Below, piece by piece: positions 34,195-43,002 of a DNA stretch of 64,000 bases. Position 1 is the first letter of the stretch. Every line of letters begins with the position of its first letter. The notes under the pieces were generated by a model. It ran no database searches. It was given only the letters and a program-made list of their open reading frames with translations, and was not told the DNA's origin. Source of the DNA: Crateriforma sp964453205 (GTDB lineage: Bacteria; Planctomycetota; Planctomycetia; Pirellulales; Pirellulaceae); contig CAYVRC010000001.1 in assembly GCA_964453205.1 (NCBI GenBank), positions 75,111 to 139,110 on the forward strand, in the 5' to 3' direction. The translations under genes and the position numbers were made by a program.

Positions 34195-35205
34195 ATGTAC
34201 TTCAGAAATTTTCGCACTGCTGTGTTTATCGTTGCCTCTGTCGTAGCGACCGTAACGAGCCACGGCGCATCCCCTGTGCCGATCATTTTCGACACGGACA
34301 TGGCGGGTGATTGTGACGACGTAGGCGCTTTGGCCGTTCTCAACGCACTTGCCGACAACGGCGAGGCAAAAATTTTAGCGGTTGTTACAAACCGAAAAGA
34401 TGTCGCGAACGCTTCGGCAGCCGCGTGTGACGCAGTCAACACCTTTTACGGGCGGCCCGATGTACCGATCGGCACGGACAAGGATGGTGCCAAGTTGAAA
34501 CCAAAATGGAATCGTCCGAGTCCCTACACGCCGGCGCTGCGAGACGAGTTTCCGCATGACTCGCCACCGGACGACCAGGCACCTGACGCGTTGCAGGTTT
34601 ACCGCAAAACGCTGGCGGCTCGACCAGACAACTCGGTTGTGATTTGCAGCGTCGGCGCGTTGAGCAACCTAGAGGATCTCGTGAACTCGACCGCGGATTC
34701 GATCAGCGATTTGAGCGGCAAAGAGTTGATTCGAACCAAAGTTCGGCTGACCGTGATCATGGGCGGCGCGTTTCCGCGGTCATCAAAGCCGGAAACGAAC
34801 ATCAAGTTGGATCCGGCGGCTTCGGTAACCGTCGTCAACGAGTGGCCCGGACCGGTTCTGTGGCAGGGATTCGAAATCGGTGCGGCGATTCATTGTGGCG
34901 CGGCGCTAAGTTCCATGGGCAAAGGCAATCCTGTAAGGCGAGCTTTCGAGTTGCGTCCGTATCTTGATGGGTTTTCTATCGATCGCGGCAAGCCGGCTCA
35001 TGACCAGGCGACGGTTTTGCTGGCCGTCCGCGGACCGCAACAAGAGTACTGGAAAGTGATCGAGGGAGGCCGAGTCGTCGTCGATTCTGACGGCCACACG
35101 CGGTGGAAGCGGGATTACAGTAAACCGCATCGCTACGTCGAGATAAAAGGGCGTCCGGACCCCTTGGTCGAGTTGGTCGATGATTTGATGACAACGAAAC
35201 CTTAA
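34195..35205 (+). CDS. Secreted nucleoside hydrolase (IunH family)
   Basis: A 336-residue inosine/uridine-preferring nucleoside hydrolase-type protein that would cleave the N-glycosidic bond of a ribonucleoside. A Sec signal (TAVFIVASVVATVTSHGAS) precedes VPIIFDTDMAGDCDDVGALAV, which carries the DxDxxxDD calcium-binding motif. NTFYGRPDVPIGTDKDG and VRLTVIMGGAFPRS follow. The C-terminal His/Asp ligand region is AHDQATVLLAVRG. Export suggests scavenging of extracellular nucleosides. It is followed by a truncated sulfatase whose Shine-Dalgarno sequence overlaps its stop, so the two formed an operon. The only intact gene of the island between 33.0 and 35.4 kb. Confidence 0.88.
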   Translation: MYFRNFRTAVFIVASVVATVTSHGASPVPIIFDTDMAGDCDDVGALAVLNALADNGEAKILAVVTNRKDVANASAAACDAVNTFYGRPDVPIGTDKDGAKLKPKWNRPSPYTPALRDEFPHDSPPDDQAPDALQVYRKTLAARPDNSVVICSVGALSNLEDLVNSTADSISDLSGKELIRTKVRLTVIMGGAFPRSSKPETNIKLDPAASVTVVNEWPGPVLWQGFEIGAAIHCGAALSSMGKGNPVRRAFELRPYLDGFSIDRGKPAHDQATVLLAVRGPQQEYWKVIEGGRVVVDSDGHTRWKRDYSKPHRYVEIKGRPDPLVELVDDLMTTKP

Positions 35206-35216
35206 GGAGAACCCAC

Positions 35217-35360
35217 ATGACAAATCTCACTCGAAAGTTTCTTGTGCTGCTGATTTGTTTGGTGGCCGTTTCCAGTCATGCCAAGAATCCGCCGAGCGTC
35301 TTGTTCATCGCGATCGATGACCTGAATGATTGGGTCGGGCCGCTCGACGGGCATCCTCAA
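35217..35360 (+). pseudogene. Truncated sulfatase (N-terminal fragment only)
   Basis: The first ~48 codons of a secreted sulfatase. A strong ribosome binding site (AAGGAGA at 35204-35210, six bases upstream) leads into a Sec signal (FLVLLICLVAVSSHA) and PSVLFIAIDDLNDWVGPLDG, the metal-binding start of iduronate-2-sulfatase-like enzymes with its two Asp residues. After GHPQ the homology stops. The catalytic CxPxR, where formylglycine forms, is never reached. The frame stays open beyond the break to 35777, but over sequence that is not sulfatase and is partly antisense to the next gene. Confidence 0.85.
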
Positions 35361-35377
35361 CCCGAACAAATACCCCC

Positions 35378-35433
35378 GTCACCTTTTTTGGGCCGCGTCA
35401 CCTTTTTTGGGCCGTCCACCTTTTTTGGGCGTC
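35378..35433. repeat. Triple short direct repeat at the sulfatase break
   Basis: Three near-identical units follow one another: GTCACCTTTTTTGGGCCGC (35378-35396), GTCACCTTTTTTGGGCC (35397-35413) and GTCCACCTTTTTTGGGC (35414-35430). All share ACCTTTTTTGGG. They begin within about 20 bases of where sulfatase homology ends, so they may mark a deletion or an inserted element end. Confidence 0.85.
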
Positions 35434-35498
35434 ATCGCTTCAACCTTGGCCGGTACAAAAAGGACGCCACCGAGGGACCGCGGTCACGGGGTTCCCGA

Positions 35499-38207
35499 TC
35501 AGTTCTGCCTGGCCACGTCCACGACGGCATCGATGACGACGCGGTCGGCGTACTGGGTCAGCTTGGCGTCGGCGCCGCGGAACCATTTCAGGATCGGCGC
35601 GGTGTAGTCGCTCGGCACAACGCTCAGCGGCTTTTCACCGCGCCATGTCGAACTGACCCAATTTCCGCTGACGTCGGATCGGACGTACCGGCCGGCCAAA
35701 CTGTCTTGCAAACGCCCGCCGAGGATCCGATCGGCGGCCGGCGGAGCCAGCTCCACCGGAACCTTCAGTTGCCGTGACAACAGGTTCAAGAAGTTCGCGC
35801 CCGTCAGACTGGTTCGGGCGGCCCGTTGATAAAGCTGGTCGTTGACCCAATCCTGCAATCGACTGCCGACCAAGTTGCCGACGTGGCCGCGGACCTGGGC
35901 ACGATCATCGACTTCGATCGCGGCCAAGTGCGGCAGACTCGCCTGCAACAAATCCGGATAGAACGACAGCACGCTGAACCCGCCGCCGGTGTAGCGAAAC
36001 ACGCCGCCGATCAGACGGCTCATGCCCGGGCCGACCGGGGTTCCCCGGCCGAGTCCCAGCGGCAGTCGGTCGAGCGTCCCCGGGTTCGGCCATGCCCCCA
36101 AGTAGGCCGGCAGGCTTTTCAGCGATTGATACGACGCGATGATGCCGTCGAAGTCGTCCGGATCGGGGGGAATCGAATCTTTGACGCCGGCGAACAGGTG
36201 GGTCGGCGGCCCGAGGGTTTGACTGGCGACGTGGGCCTGGACGGCAACGATGTCATCGGGAGCGAATTGCATCGCCACGTTCGTGGGTGGCCCGAGTTGC
36301 TTGGCCAAGTCGCCGTACTTGTCGGGGCTCCACGGCGCGATTTCGACGTGCGCGGTCACCCGTTCGACGCCCTCGGTGTCCTCGAGTGACTGGCGAACGA
36401 TGCCGGCCATGATCGGGTCCAGCGTGGAGAATCGGTCGGTGTAGTAGTCCGCGATTTGTTGATACCAGGCGGCCTCCTCGGCGGTCACCTTGGTCGTGTC
36501 GGCATCGGCGATCGGCAAAAAAGTACCGCGTGCACCGCGCCGAGTGTCGACGAGTTGATCTCCGACTTCGAACAGACTGCTCTGGTCACTGCGCTGCGAA
36601 AAGCCCTGCGGCAGGTATCCCGCTTCGATCAAATCGTCGATCGAACGGATCGCATTGCCTTCGCTCGCCGCCGCCAAGCGGGCCACGTGAACCAACGCCA
36701 TGTCGGCCTGGGCGTGCATCCGGCGACGCAGTTCGATCAACGTTTGCGGGGACACCAAACCTTGCATCATTTGCGGCGACAAGTAAGCAAAGATCGTGTC
36801 CTGTCGGCTCAGCGGCATCAACTGACGCGCCAAGCGAAACGAAGGCGTGGCGGCCAGCGACGCACCGGACCGGGCGACTTCGAAAAAACGCCTGGCGAGG
36901 ACGTGACTGTTGGTGACCAAGATGTAACCGTCCTGTTCGGCCAGGAAAGACCGGATGCGGTTGTCGGGACTCCGCAACACGCTGACCGAATTGCCGGCGA
37001 TGTTGACGTTTTCCAGGGTCACCGAGTCGTCACTTCTGGCCAGCTTGGAACGGTCATTGTTTAGCGACGTGCGCAGGAGAAACGCATTGGTCGGTTTGAA
37101 CATCACGCCCATCGTCGCTCCGTCGCCCAAGAACAAGTCTTGGCCGATCAAGGCTTGGTCATCGATGACGGTCGGGCCGAGCATACGAGAAAGCTCGTTG
37201 GTTTGCAGATGCAATTGCGTTTCCAACTTCTTCGCGCCCTGTTGATCGACGCCGGCCAAGGTGAACATCTGCGAGATGTCACCGCCGTATTCCTCCGACA
37301 AGTCGCGGAACCACATGTAGTTCGCAAACGACCCGTAGCGGATGTAAAAACATTCCGGCGGAACACGGGCAGCCATCGGTTCGGTTTCGACGCTGTCCAG
37401 GCCGGGACGATCCGCGTCAGGTGCCCAATCGGGTGCCGCCGGCAGCGGCAACGTGGCGACTTGAATCGGTCGGGCGTCGCCGACCGCGGCGCGGCGAAAA
37501 ACGTCTTGCGCGACGTCCGATGCCCCGCCGATCAGCTTCAACGTGTCGGTCACGTCTTTGGTGGAATCGTCGATTTGCAAGTACCAGTCCGGCAGCGGCA
37601 AGTTCAAACGCCCCGCCAACATCGCGACCAAATAACTCTCCACGTAGGGCGGATACTTCGCCGCATCGATCTGGCGTTTCGCGGCGGACGTGTAAGCCGA
37701 CCACCATTGACGAAGCATGGCCGCGGCCTCGGCGGAATCGGCGTCCGGCACGATATCGTAAACGCCGAACTCGCCGCGGGCATCGGAAAGACGGATCGCC
37801 AACGGATCAGATCCCGTGAACAGAAACGTGATTCGGCGGGAGACGGTTTGTTCCAGTTCTTTGCCGTCGTTGGTCAACTCGCGGATCAGGTTTCCGATTC
37901 GACCGAGCAAACGGCCGCGACCTTGTGTCGGGACCGGGGTCTCCGAGGGACGCTGGCTGACTTTGACGCGAGTATCTTCGGCGATCGGATAAAACGCCCG
38001 GCCGCCGGCTTCGGTGACCTGCAACGGCGGCATCGGATCGCCGACGACGGGGATTTCCAAGGGAATTTCGATCGTGGCGATGCCGTACGGTTGACCCGGC
38101 ACGGCGGTTGCAAAGATGTCCACCGCGGCGGCCGAGCGCGGAACGGTTGAGGTCGCCAGGATCGCGACGGCGAACAAAACGGCCGAGAAGTGTTGCTGGG
38201 AACGCAT
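35499..38207 (-). CDS. Large secreted protein of unknown function
   Basis: A 902-residue protein with a Sec signal (HFSAVLFAVAILATSTVPRSAAA) and no further membrane segment. I do not recognise a family. The N-terminal region carries PLQVTEAGGRAFYPIAEDTRVKV and an ITFLFTGSDPLAIRLSDARGEFGVYD segment. The middle contains CFYIRYGSFANYMWFRDLSEEYG, and an alpha-helical stretch follows (LIELRRRMHAQADMALVHVARLA). The C-terminal region shows GGFSVLSFYPDLL and MARLIGGVFRYTG-like strands. Composition and codon pattern fit the rest of the genome, and the signal peptide fits an envelope location. Divergent from argH; its 3' end abuts the scrambled island. Confidence 0.8.
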   Translation of the reverse strand: MRSQQHFSAVLFAVAILATSTVPRSAAAVDIFATAVPGQPYGIATIEIPLEIPVVGDPMPPLQVTEAGGRAFYPIAEDTRVKVSQRPSETPVPTQGRGRLLGRIGNLIRELTNDGKELEQTVSRRITFLFTGSDPLAIRLSDARGEFGVYDIVPDADSAEAAAMLRQWWSAYTSAAKRQIDAAKYPPYVESYLVAMLAGRLNLPLPDWYLQIDDSTKDVTDTLKLIGGASDVAQDVFRRAAVGDARPIQVATLPLPAAPDWAPDADRPGLDSVETEPMAARVPPECFYIRYGSFANYMWFRDLSEEYGGDISQMFTLAGVDQQGAKKLETQLHLQTNELSRMLGPTVIDDQALIGQDLFLGDGATMGVMFKPTNAFLLRTSLNNDRSKLARSDDSVTLENVNIAGNSVSVLRSPDNRIRSFLAEQDGYILVTNSHVLARRFFEVARSGASLAATPSFRLARQLMPLSRQDTIFAYLSPQMMQGLVSPQTLIELRRRMHAQADMALVHVARLAAASEGNAIRSIDDLIEAGYLPQGFSQRSDQSSLFEVGDQLVDTRRGARGTFLPIADADTTKVTAEEAAWYQQIADYYTDRFSTLDPIMAGIVRQSLEDTEGVERVTAHVEIAPWSPDKYGDLAKQLGPPTNVAMQFAPDDIVAVQAHVASQTLGPPTHLFAGVKDSIPPDPDDFDGIIASYQSLKSLPAYLGAWPNPGTLDRLPLGLGRGTPVGPGMSRLIGGVFRYTGGGFSVLSFYPDLLQASLPHLAAIEVDDRAQVRGHVGNLVGSRLQDWVNDQLYQRAARTSLTGANFLNLLSRQLKVPVELAPPAADRILGGRLQDSLAGRYVRSDVSGNWVSSTWRGEKPLSVVPSDYTAPILKWFRGADAKLTQYADRVVIDAVVDVARQN

Positions 38208-38340
38208 GGGATTCGTCAGGGGACAAGGACAGGCAAAAATCGAAAAGCGGCCGCATCGCCGGGGTCGTCATCGATGCGGGGCCGGTCATACTGCTGAGCC
38301 GACATTATCTACCCTTACCCCCGTTGGGAACAGTCAAACC

Positions 38341-39726
38341 GTGAAAAGCCCTTCCCGCAGCGGCGTTTTTGCTGCCGGCACCGACAAGCGACTCGAATCC
38401 TACGCGGAAAGCATCAGTTTTGATTCGCGTCTGTTCGAGCAAGATATTCGCGGCAGCCTCGCGCACGCCGAAATGCTGTCGACCGTCGGACTGATCAGCG
38501 AAGGCGAATTTCATCAGATCCGGGACACCTTGGTAGAAATCGGCCAGGAAATCCAAGCGGGCCGGATGGAATTCCGCTTCGAGTTGGAAGACATCCACAT
38601 GCATATCGAACAGGCGCTCATCGATCGCTTGGGCGACGTCGGCCGAAAACTGCACACGGCCAGAAGCCGTAACGACCAAGTCAGCACGGACACGCGGTTG
38701 TGGGTCCGCCAATCACTCGATCGCGTCGATGCGTTGCTCGCGGATTTGCAACGAGCTTTCCTGTCCCGCTGCGAACAAGATTTCGATTGCATCCTACCCG
38801 CCTACACGCATCTTCAGCGGGCCCAGCCCGTGATCGCGCCGCACTACTGGTTGGCCTACATCGAAAAATTCCAGCGTGACCGCGAGCGGATCGCGGATTG
38901 CCGAAAACGCGTCAACCGATGCAGCCTGGGTGTCGCGGCGGTCGCCGGAACGACCCTGCCGATCGACCGCGAACAGACGGCCGACCTGCTGGGATTCGAC
39001 GGGCCGACCGCGAACAGCCTGGACACCAGCAGCGACCGTGATTTCTTGATCGAATCCGCCTTCGTCTTGTCGACCATCGCGTTGCACCTGAGCGGGTGGG
39101 CGGAAGAATGGATTTTGTGGAGCACCGTCGAGTTCGATTTCATCGAATTGCCCCAAGCCTTCTGCACCGGCAGCAGCATCATGCCGCAAAAGATCAATCC
39201 CGACACCCTGGAATTGACGCGTGGCAAATCCGCCCGCGTGATGGGAAATCTGCAAACGTTGATGCTGTTGGTCAAGAATCTGCCGTTGGCGTACAACCGT
39301 GACTTGCAAGAAGACAAGCCGCCGCTTTTCGATTCTTTTGACACCGTCGTCGCGATGCTGGAATTGGCCGCCCCGATGGTCAGCGGCAGCACACTGAAAC
39401 GACCGTCGATCGCGGCACGACTGGAAAAGGGCTACCTCGACGCGACCACGCTGATGGAGTGGATGATCGCCAAAGGCATCCCCCAGCGGACGGCCCATCA
39501 CCTCGTCGGCGCGATTGTCGGCGAAGCGATGCGGCGAGACTGCTCGCTCGCCGAACTGCCGATCGAAGTCATGCAAGAACATTCCGCCGACATCGACGCC
39601 GACGTGTTCGACGTGCTGGGCAGTAAGAACGCCGTCGAAGCATTCATCAGCTACGGCTCGACGTCCCCGGACCGAGTGAGAAGTCAAATGAAACGTTGGG
39701 AAAAGGAGTTAAACGGACATGAATAG
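38341..39726 (+). CDS. argH: Argininosuccinate lyase
   Basis: A 461-residue enzyme of the fumarase/aspartase superfamily that splits argininosuccinate into arginine and fumarate in the last step of arginine synthesis. The GTG start at 38341 gives VKSPSRSGVFAAGTDKRLE, the usual N-terminus. The family signature GSSIMPQKINPDTLE is intact, with TARSRNDQVSTDTRLWVRQ and AYTHLQRAQPVIAPHY upstream holding the substrate-binding and catalytic residues. The last codons overlap the next gene by eight bases. No other arg genes are in the window. Confidence 0.96.
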   Translation: MKSPSRSGVFAAGTDKRLESYAESISFDSRLFEQDIRGSLAHAEMLSTVGLISEGEFHQIRDTLVEIGQEIQAGRMEFRFELEDIHMHIEQALIDRLGDVGRKLHTARSRNDQVSTDTRLWVRQSLDRVDALLADLQRAFLSRCEQDFDCILPAYTHLQRAQPVIAPHYWLAYIEKFQRDRERIADCRKRVNRCSLGVAAVAGTTLPIDREQTADLLGFDGPTANSLDTSSDRDFLIESAFVLSTIALHLSGWAEEWILWSTVEFDFIELPQAFCTGSSIMPQKINPDTLELTRGKSARVMGNLQTLMLLVKNLPLAYNRDLQEDKPPLFDSFDTVVAMLELAAPMVSGSTLKRPSIAARLEKGYLDATTLMEWMIAKGIPQRTAHHLVGAIVGEAMRRDCSLAELPIEVMQEHSADIDADVFDVLGSKNAVEAFISYGSTSPDRVRSQMKRWEKELNGHE

Positions 39727-40537
39727 CCAAAGTTTGGATCTGGACCAATTGAAACAAGTCGCCACCGGCGCGGCGCGGACCGGCGGCGACGTGCTGATGC
39801 GTTTCTTTCGCGACGGCGTGCAGATGCGGCAAAAGGCCGGCGGCGACAAGAGCTATGACTTGGTCAGCGACGCCGACGAGGAAAGCGAACGCGAGATCGA
39901 AAAGTTGTTGCGAGAGGCCTTTCCGACGCACGAGTTGCTGGGCGAGGAAGCCTTGTCCGGTGCGGATGCCGGTGCCGAAGACTTGTGGGTCATCGATCCG
40001 CTGGACGGAACGAACAACTTCGCCCACCGCGTGCCGCATTTCGCGGTGTCGATCGCCTATTACCATCGCGGCGAAGCGATCGTCGGAGCGGTGTTGAACC
40101 CGGCGAGGGACGAAATGTTTTTGGCCGTCCGCGGCCAAGGGGCTTCGCTCAACGGAACCCCCGTGACGCCCGAGCCGGTGGATCGACTGAGCGACGCGTT
40201 GATCGGCTGCGGGTTTTACTATGATCGGGGCGAGATGATGCGCAAGACTTTGGCGGCGATCGAAGAATTCTTTGACCACCACATCCACGGGATTCGTCGT
40301 TTCGGAACCGCATCGCTGGATCTTTGCAGCGTCGGCATGGGACACTTCGGCGGCTTTTTCGAATACCAGCTTTCGCCCTGGGATTTTGCCGCCGGGCGCT
40401 TGTTCGTCGAAGAATCCGGCGGCGTGGTGACGACCGCCGGCGGCGATCCGCTAAGACTGGAAAAGACCAGCGTCCTGGCCGGCAACGCGTCGCTGCACGC
40501 GGCGATGCTGGCGATCACCAAGAAACACCACCCGTAA
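39719..40537 (+). CDS. Inositol-monophosphatase family phosphatase
   Basis: A 272-residue Mg-dependent phosphatase of the IMPase superfamily (SuhB/CysQ/HisN-like). Metal-site motifs are present in order: GEEAL (Glu), WVIDPLDGTNNFAHRVPHF (the DPLDGT signature) and SPWDFAAGRLFVEESGG (the second Asp motif). The substrate could be inositol phosphate, histidinol phosphate or 3'-phosphoadenosine phosphate. A short overlap (ATGAATAG) with argH suggests co-translation. With argH upstream and hisI 2.5 kb away, a HisN-like role in amino-acid synthesis is possible but not shown. Confidence 0.9.
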   Translation: MNSQSLDLDQLKQVATGAARTGGDVLMRFFRDGVQMRQKAGGDKSYDLVSDADEESEREIEKLLREAFPTHELLGEEALSGADAGAEDLWVIDPLDGTNNFAHRVPHFAVSIAYYHRGEAIVGAVLNPARDEMFLAVRGQGASLNGTPVTPEPVDRLSDALIGCGFYYDRGEMMRKTLAAIEEFFDHHIHGIRRFGTASLDLCSVGMGHFGGFFEYQLSPWDFAAGRLFVEESGGVVTTAGGDPLRLEKTSVLAGNASLHAAMLAITKKHHP

Positions 40538-40548
40538 TAATCACTGAC

Positions 40549-40630
40549 GTAGCGGGATTCGCCAGAATTCCGATCCGGTGTTTCGGAGTCGCCGGTATTT
40601 CGAAATCGGAAGTCTGGTGACATCCGCTAC
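40549..40630. repeat. Imperfect inverted repeat with 26-bp arms
   Basis: The left arm (40549-40574) starts GTAGCGGGATTCGCCAGAAT and the right arm (40605-40630) ends ...ACATCCGCTAC. Reverse-complemented, the arms match at 21 of 26 positions. A 30-base centre separates them. It fills the space between two convergent genes and could be a transcription terminator, a REP/MITE-like element, or both. No second copy was seen in the window. Confidence 0.8.
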
Positions 40631-40645
40631 CGTCGATCCGATTAC

Positions 40646-42025
40646 TTAAGGCCCGTTCGTTTCGATCAACAGGTTCGCTTGTCCGTCACGTCGTCGAAGT
40701 TCGAACGAATCGTACAGGCGTCCCGTCGCCGTGCAGGCCTTGTAACGCAGCCGGTCACCTTCGACGGTAAGGACTTGGTAAAGCGGAGTGTTCTCGGCGG
40801 CCGACCGCATGTAGGGTTTCGGATCCAGGTCGTACATCTTCGGACCGCTGACCGAAACGACGTAGACGGTGCCGCCGGCGACTCGCAAGTTGGCCCCTTC
40901 GGTGACGTTCGACTCGCCGACGGGCACGCGTCCGTTGTTCGGCTTTGACGGGTACCGCATCAGGTCGCTGCGTGCGTAGGTGTGATCATGACCTTGCAAG
41001 ACCAGGTCGACGCCGTGTTTGTCGTAGATCGGCTGCCAAAGGTCACGCAGTTCCGGATTGTCGCGTCCCTTGCTGGCCGAATGCAGCGGGTGGTGATGCG
41101 TCACGATTTTCCACCCTTTCGCGTCGGCCAGAACGTCTTCCAGCCAGGTCGCCTGCAGTTCCTGTTGTTCGTTGCTGTTCAAACCGACGATGCGGACGCC
41201 TTGGTAGTCGATGAAGAAACACGTTTCGTGCAGCGACTCGGGGCCGTTGGTCGGCAACGCAAAGGTGGGTCGCCAATGATGACTCAGTTCACGAAAGGTT
41301 TCGTCTGAATTCGGGTCGACCACGCGACGCGCCATCTCGTGATTGCCGGGAATGGCGATCGCCGGCAGCGTGCGATGGATGAATCCCCCGGCGTAAAACC
41401 ACTGTCCCCACTCCGCGTCACTTTCGGCCCGATTGATCAAGTCGCCGGCGTGCAAAAAGAACGCGGCTCGTGGCGCGTCGCGAAACGCGTTGCGAACGAC
41501 CCGCGACCAATGACTCTTGATGTCGTTTTGGGCGTCGCCGAAGTAAACGAATGAGAACGGTTCCGCGGTGGTCGCCGCTGTCGTGAATTCCGACCATTCG
41601 CTCCAATTCACTCCGTCGCCGACGCGGTACAAGTATTTCGTCTTGGCCGCCAATCCGACCAGGGTCGCTTCGTGATACTTGGCGGTCCCCAGATCCGTGG
41701 TCAGCGATTGAGAGGTTCCGGCGACGGTTTGTTTGTCTTCGACGAATCGGGGACCGTCTGCGGCCAGGGCGAATTCCACGACGGGTTTCAACACCGAGGC
41801 ATCGGTTCGCCAACTGATGGCGATCGACGTGGCCGGTTCGGCGGTCAAGGAAAGGCAAATCCTGTCCGGCATCGCGGTCGGTTTTTCCAACACGGCGGGA
41901 TCGACGGCCACCGGCGCGGTGGCGGTGTGCGCGTCGTGATCATGTGCCGGCAGGCAACGCGCCGAAACCATAAGGCCGACCAAAGCCGCGATCTTCGTCA
42001 CGCCGGATCGTTGAATCGAAATCAT
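40646..42025 (-). CDS. Secreted purple-acid-phosphatase-like metallophosphoesterase
   Basis: A 459-residue exported protein. The start at 42025 gives a signal region (TKIAALVGLMVSARCLPAHD). An N-terminal fibronectin-like domain (RICLSLTAEPATSIAISWRTD) precedes the calcineurin-like domain, as in purple acid phosphatases. Metal motifs are in order FVYFGDAQ, LHAGDLI, IPGNHEMA, IVTHHHPLHS and LVLQGHDHTYARS. All the usual ligands are present, so it should be an active phosphatase, probably releasing phosphate outside the cytoplasm. A His-rich DHDAHT stretch follows the signal. Confidence 0.9.
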   Translation of the reverse strand: MISIQRSGVTKIAALVGLMVSARCLPAHDHDAHTATAPVAVDPAVLEKPTAMPDRICLSLTAEPATSIAISWRTDASVLKPVVEFALAADGPRFVEDKQTVAGTSQSLTTDLGTAKYHEATLVGLAAKTKYLYRVGDGVNWSEWSEFTTAATTAEPFSFVYFGDAQNDIKSHWSRVVRNAFRDAPRAAFFLHAGDLINRAESDAEWGQWFYAGGFIHRTLPAIAIPGNHEMARRVVDPNSDETFRELSHHWRPTFALPTNGPESLHETCFFIDYQGVRIVGLNSNEQQELQATWLEDVLADAKGWKIVTHHHPLHSASKGRDNPELRDLWQPIYDKHGVDLVLQGHDHTYARSDLMRYPSKPNNGRVPVGESNVTEGANLRVAGGTVYVVSVSGPKMYDLDPKPYMRSAAENTPLYQVLTVEGDRLRYKACTATGRLYDSFELRRRDGQANLLIETNGP

Positions 42026-42148
42026 GCAAACACCCGAGAAATGAAACCTGTGGTCCAAAGGGTGTACCTTAGCCGAACGCCTCGCCGCGGGCGATTTCCC
42101 TGACGGTTTTCTCGAGAGTATTTTCGATGAAGATCGTGTGACCGTCGG

Positions 42149-42760
42149 TCAGTCGCCGGGACGGTTGCACGTTTCGACGGACGTGGCCCGGATGGTTTCG
42201 CTGTGCAAGCGGATCGGATCGCTGTCGGGCCCGGCCAAGCGTTGCAGGTGGGGTCGGCGAATCATCTGCAAGCTGGTTCGTTTGATGCTGCCGGGTTGGT
42301 CGACCAGTTTTCTCTCCGCGGCGGATCCCCACGCCACCAAGCGACGCAGCAACTCGGCGGACAGCGAAGCAGGTTTGCTCTCGGCACGGGCCGCGACGAT
42401 CGTCGGGTCTTGGCTCATGCGATAAAGTCGTCGCATGTCTTCCTCACGGATGTCGGCGTCGTGTTCTTGGATGAAAACAAGATCGCCGGTCGCCCGTTCC
42501 AGTCCCGTTTGGCCGGCGGCTTCCATCCCCCGCGGTCGACTGTGGCGGACCAGACGCACGCGAGGGTTGCCCGCCGCGATCTCGTCCAGCACACCGGCGG
42601 TGTCATCGCGACTGCCGTCATCGACCACGACGATTTCGGCGGCGTCGGGTTCGCTGATCATCGTTTCCATCAGATCCAGCACCTGACCGATGCGAGCCGC
42701 GATGCGATCTTCGCCGTCACGAACCGGCAATACGACGGACATGCGATTGGGTCTTGGCAT
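42149..42760 (-). CDS. Family 2 glycosyltransferase
   Basis: A 203-residue GT-A-fold glycosyltransferase of family 2. It has MSVVLPVRDGEDRI, the nucleotide-binding EIVVVDDGSRDDTAGVL, and RPRGMEAAGQTGLERATGDLVFIQEHDADI in which EHDAD is the DxD-like metal site. It lacks a C-terminal membrane segment and is short for the family, so the C-terminal acceptor region is reduced. It lies 123 bases upstream of the phosphatase gene on the same strand. The sugar and acceptor are unknown. Confidence 0.85.
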   Translation of the reverse strand: MPRPNRMSVVLPVRDGEDRIAARIGQVLDLMETMISEPDAAEIVVVDDGSRDDTAGVLDEIAAGNPRVRLVRHSRPRGMEAAGQTGLERATGDLVFIQEHDADIREEDMRRLYRMSQDPTIVAARAESKPASLSAELLRRLVAWGSAAERKLVDQPGSIKRTSLQMIRRPHLQRLAGPDSDPIRLHSETIRATSVETCNRPGD

Positions 42761-42954
42761 GATCGGTTCGGCTGCACAGCCGCGGCAGGAGGGTGTTCGG
42801 AAAAAGCTCGGCTCGACGCGTTGCGTCAGAAAAGAACGCGCACCAGTGAAATCTGTCGACGCGAAACGGGCATCACACTGAGCCGAACGTGCGATAATCG
42901 CATTGGCCCGGTGGATGCCATCGTGCCGGCTCGCCGGATCTTTCCGATTCGACC

Positions 42955-42960
42955 TATAAT
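42955..42960 (+). promoter_or_regulatory. Possible -10 box for hisI
   Basis: A perfect TATAAT 43 bases before the hisI start. No convincing -35 element lies at the right spacing (CGCCGG there), so the assignment is weak. Confidence 0.3.
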
Positions 42961-43002
42961 CGGGACCGACGATGATTTGCCGCCACCCGCTGATGCGTTG
43001 CC

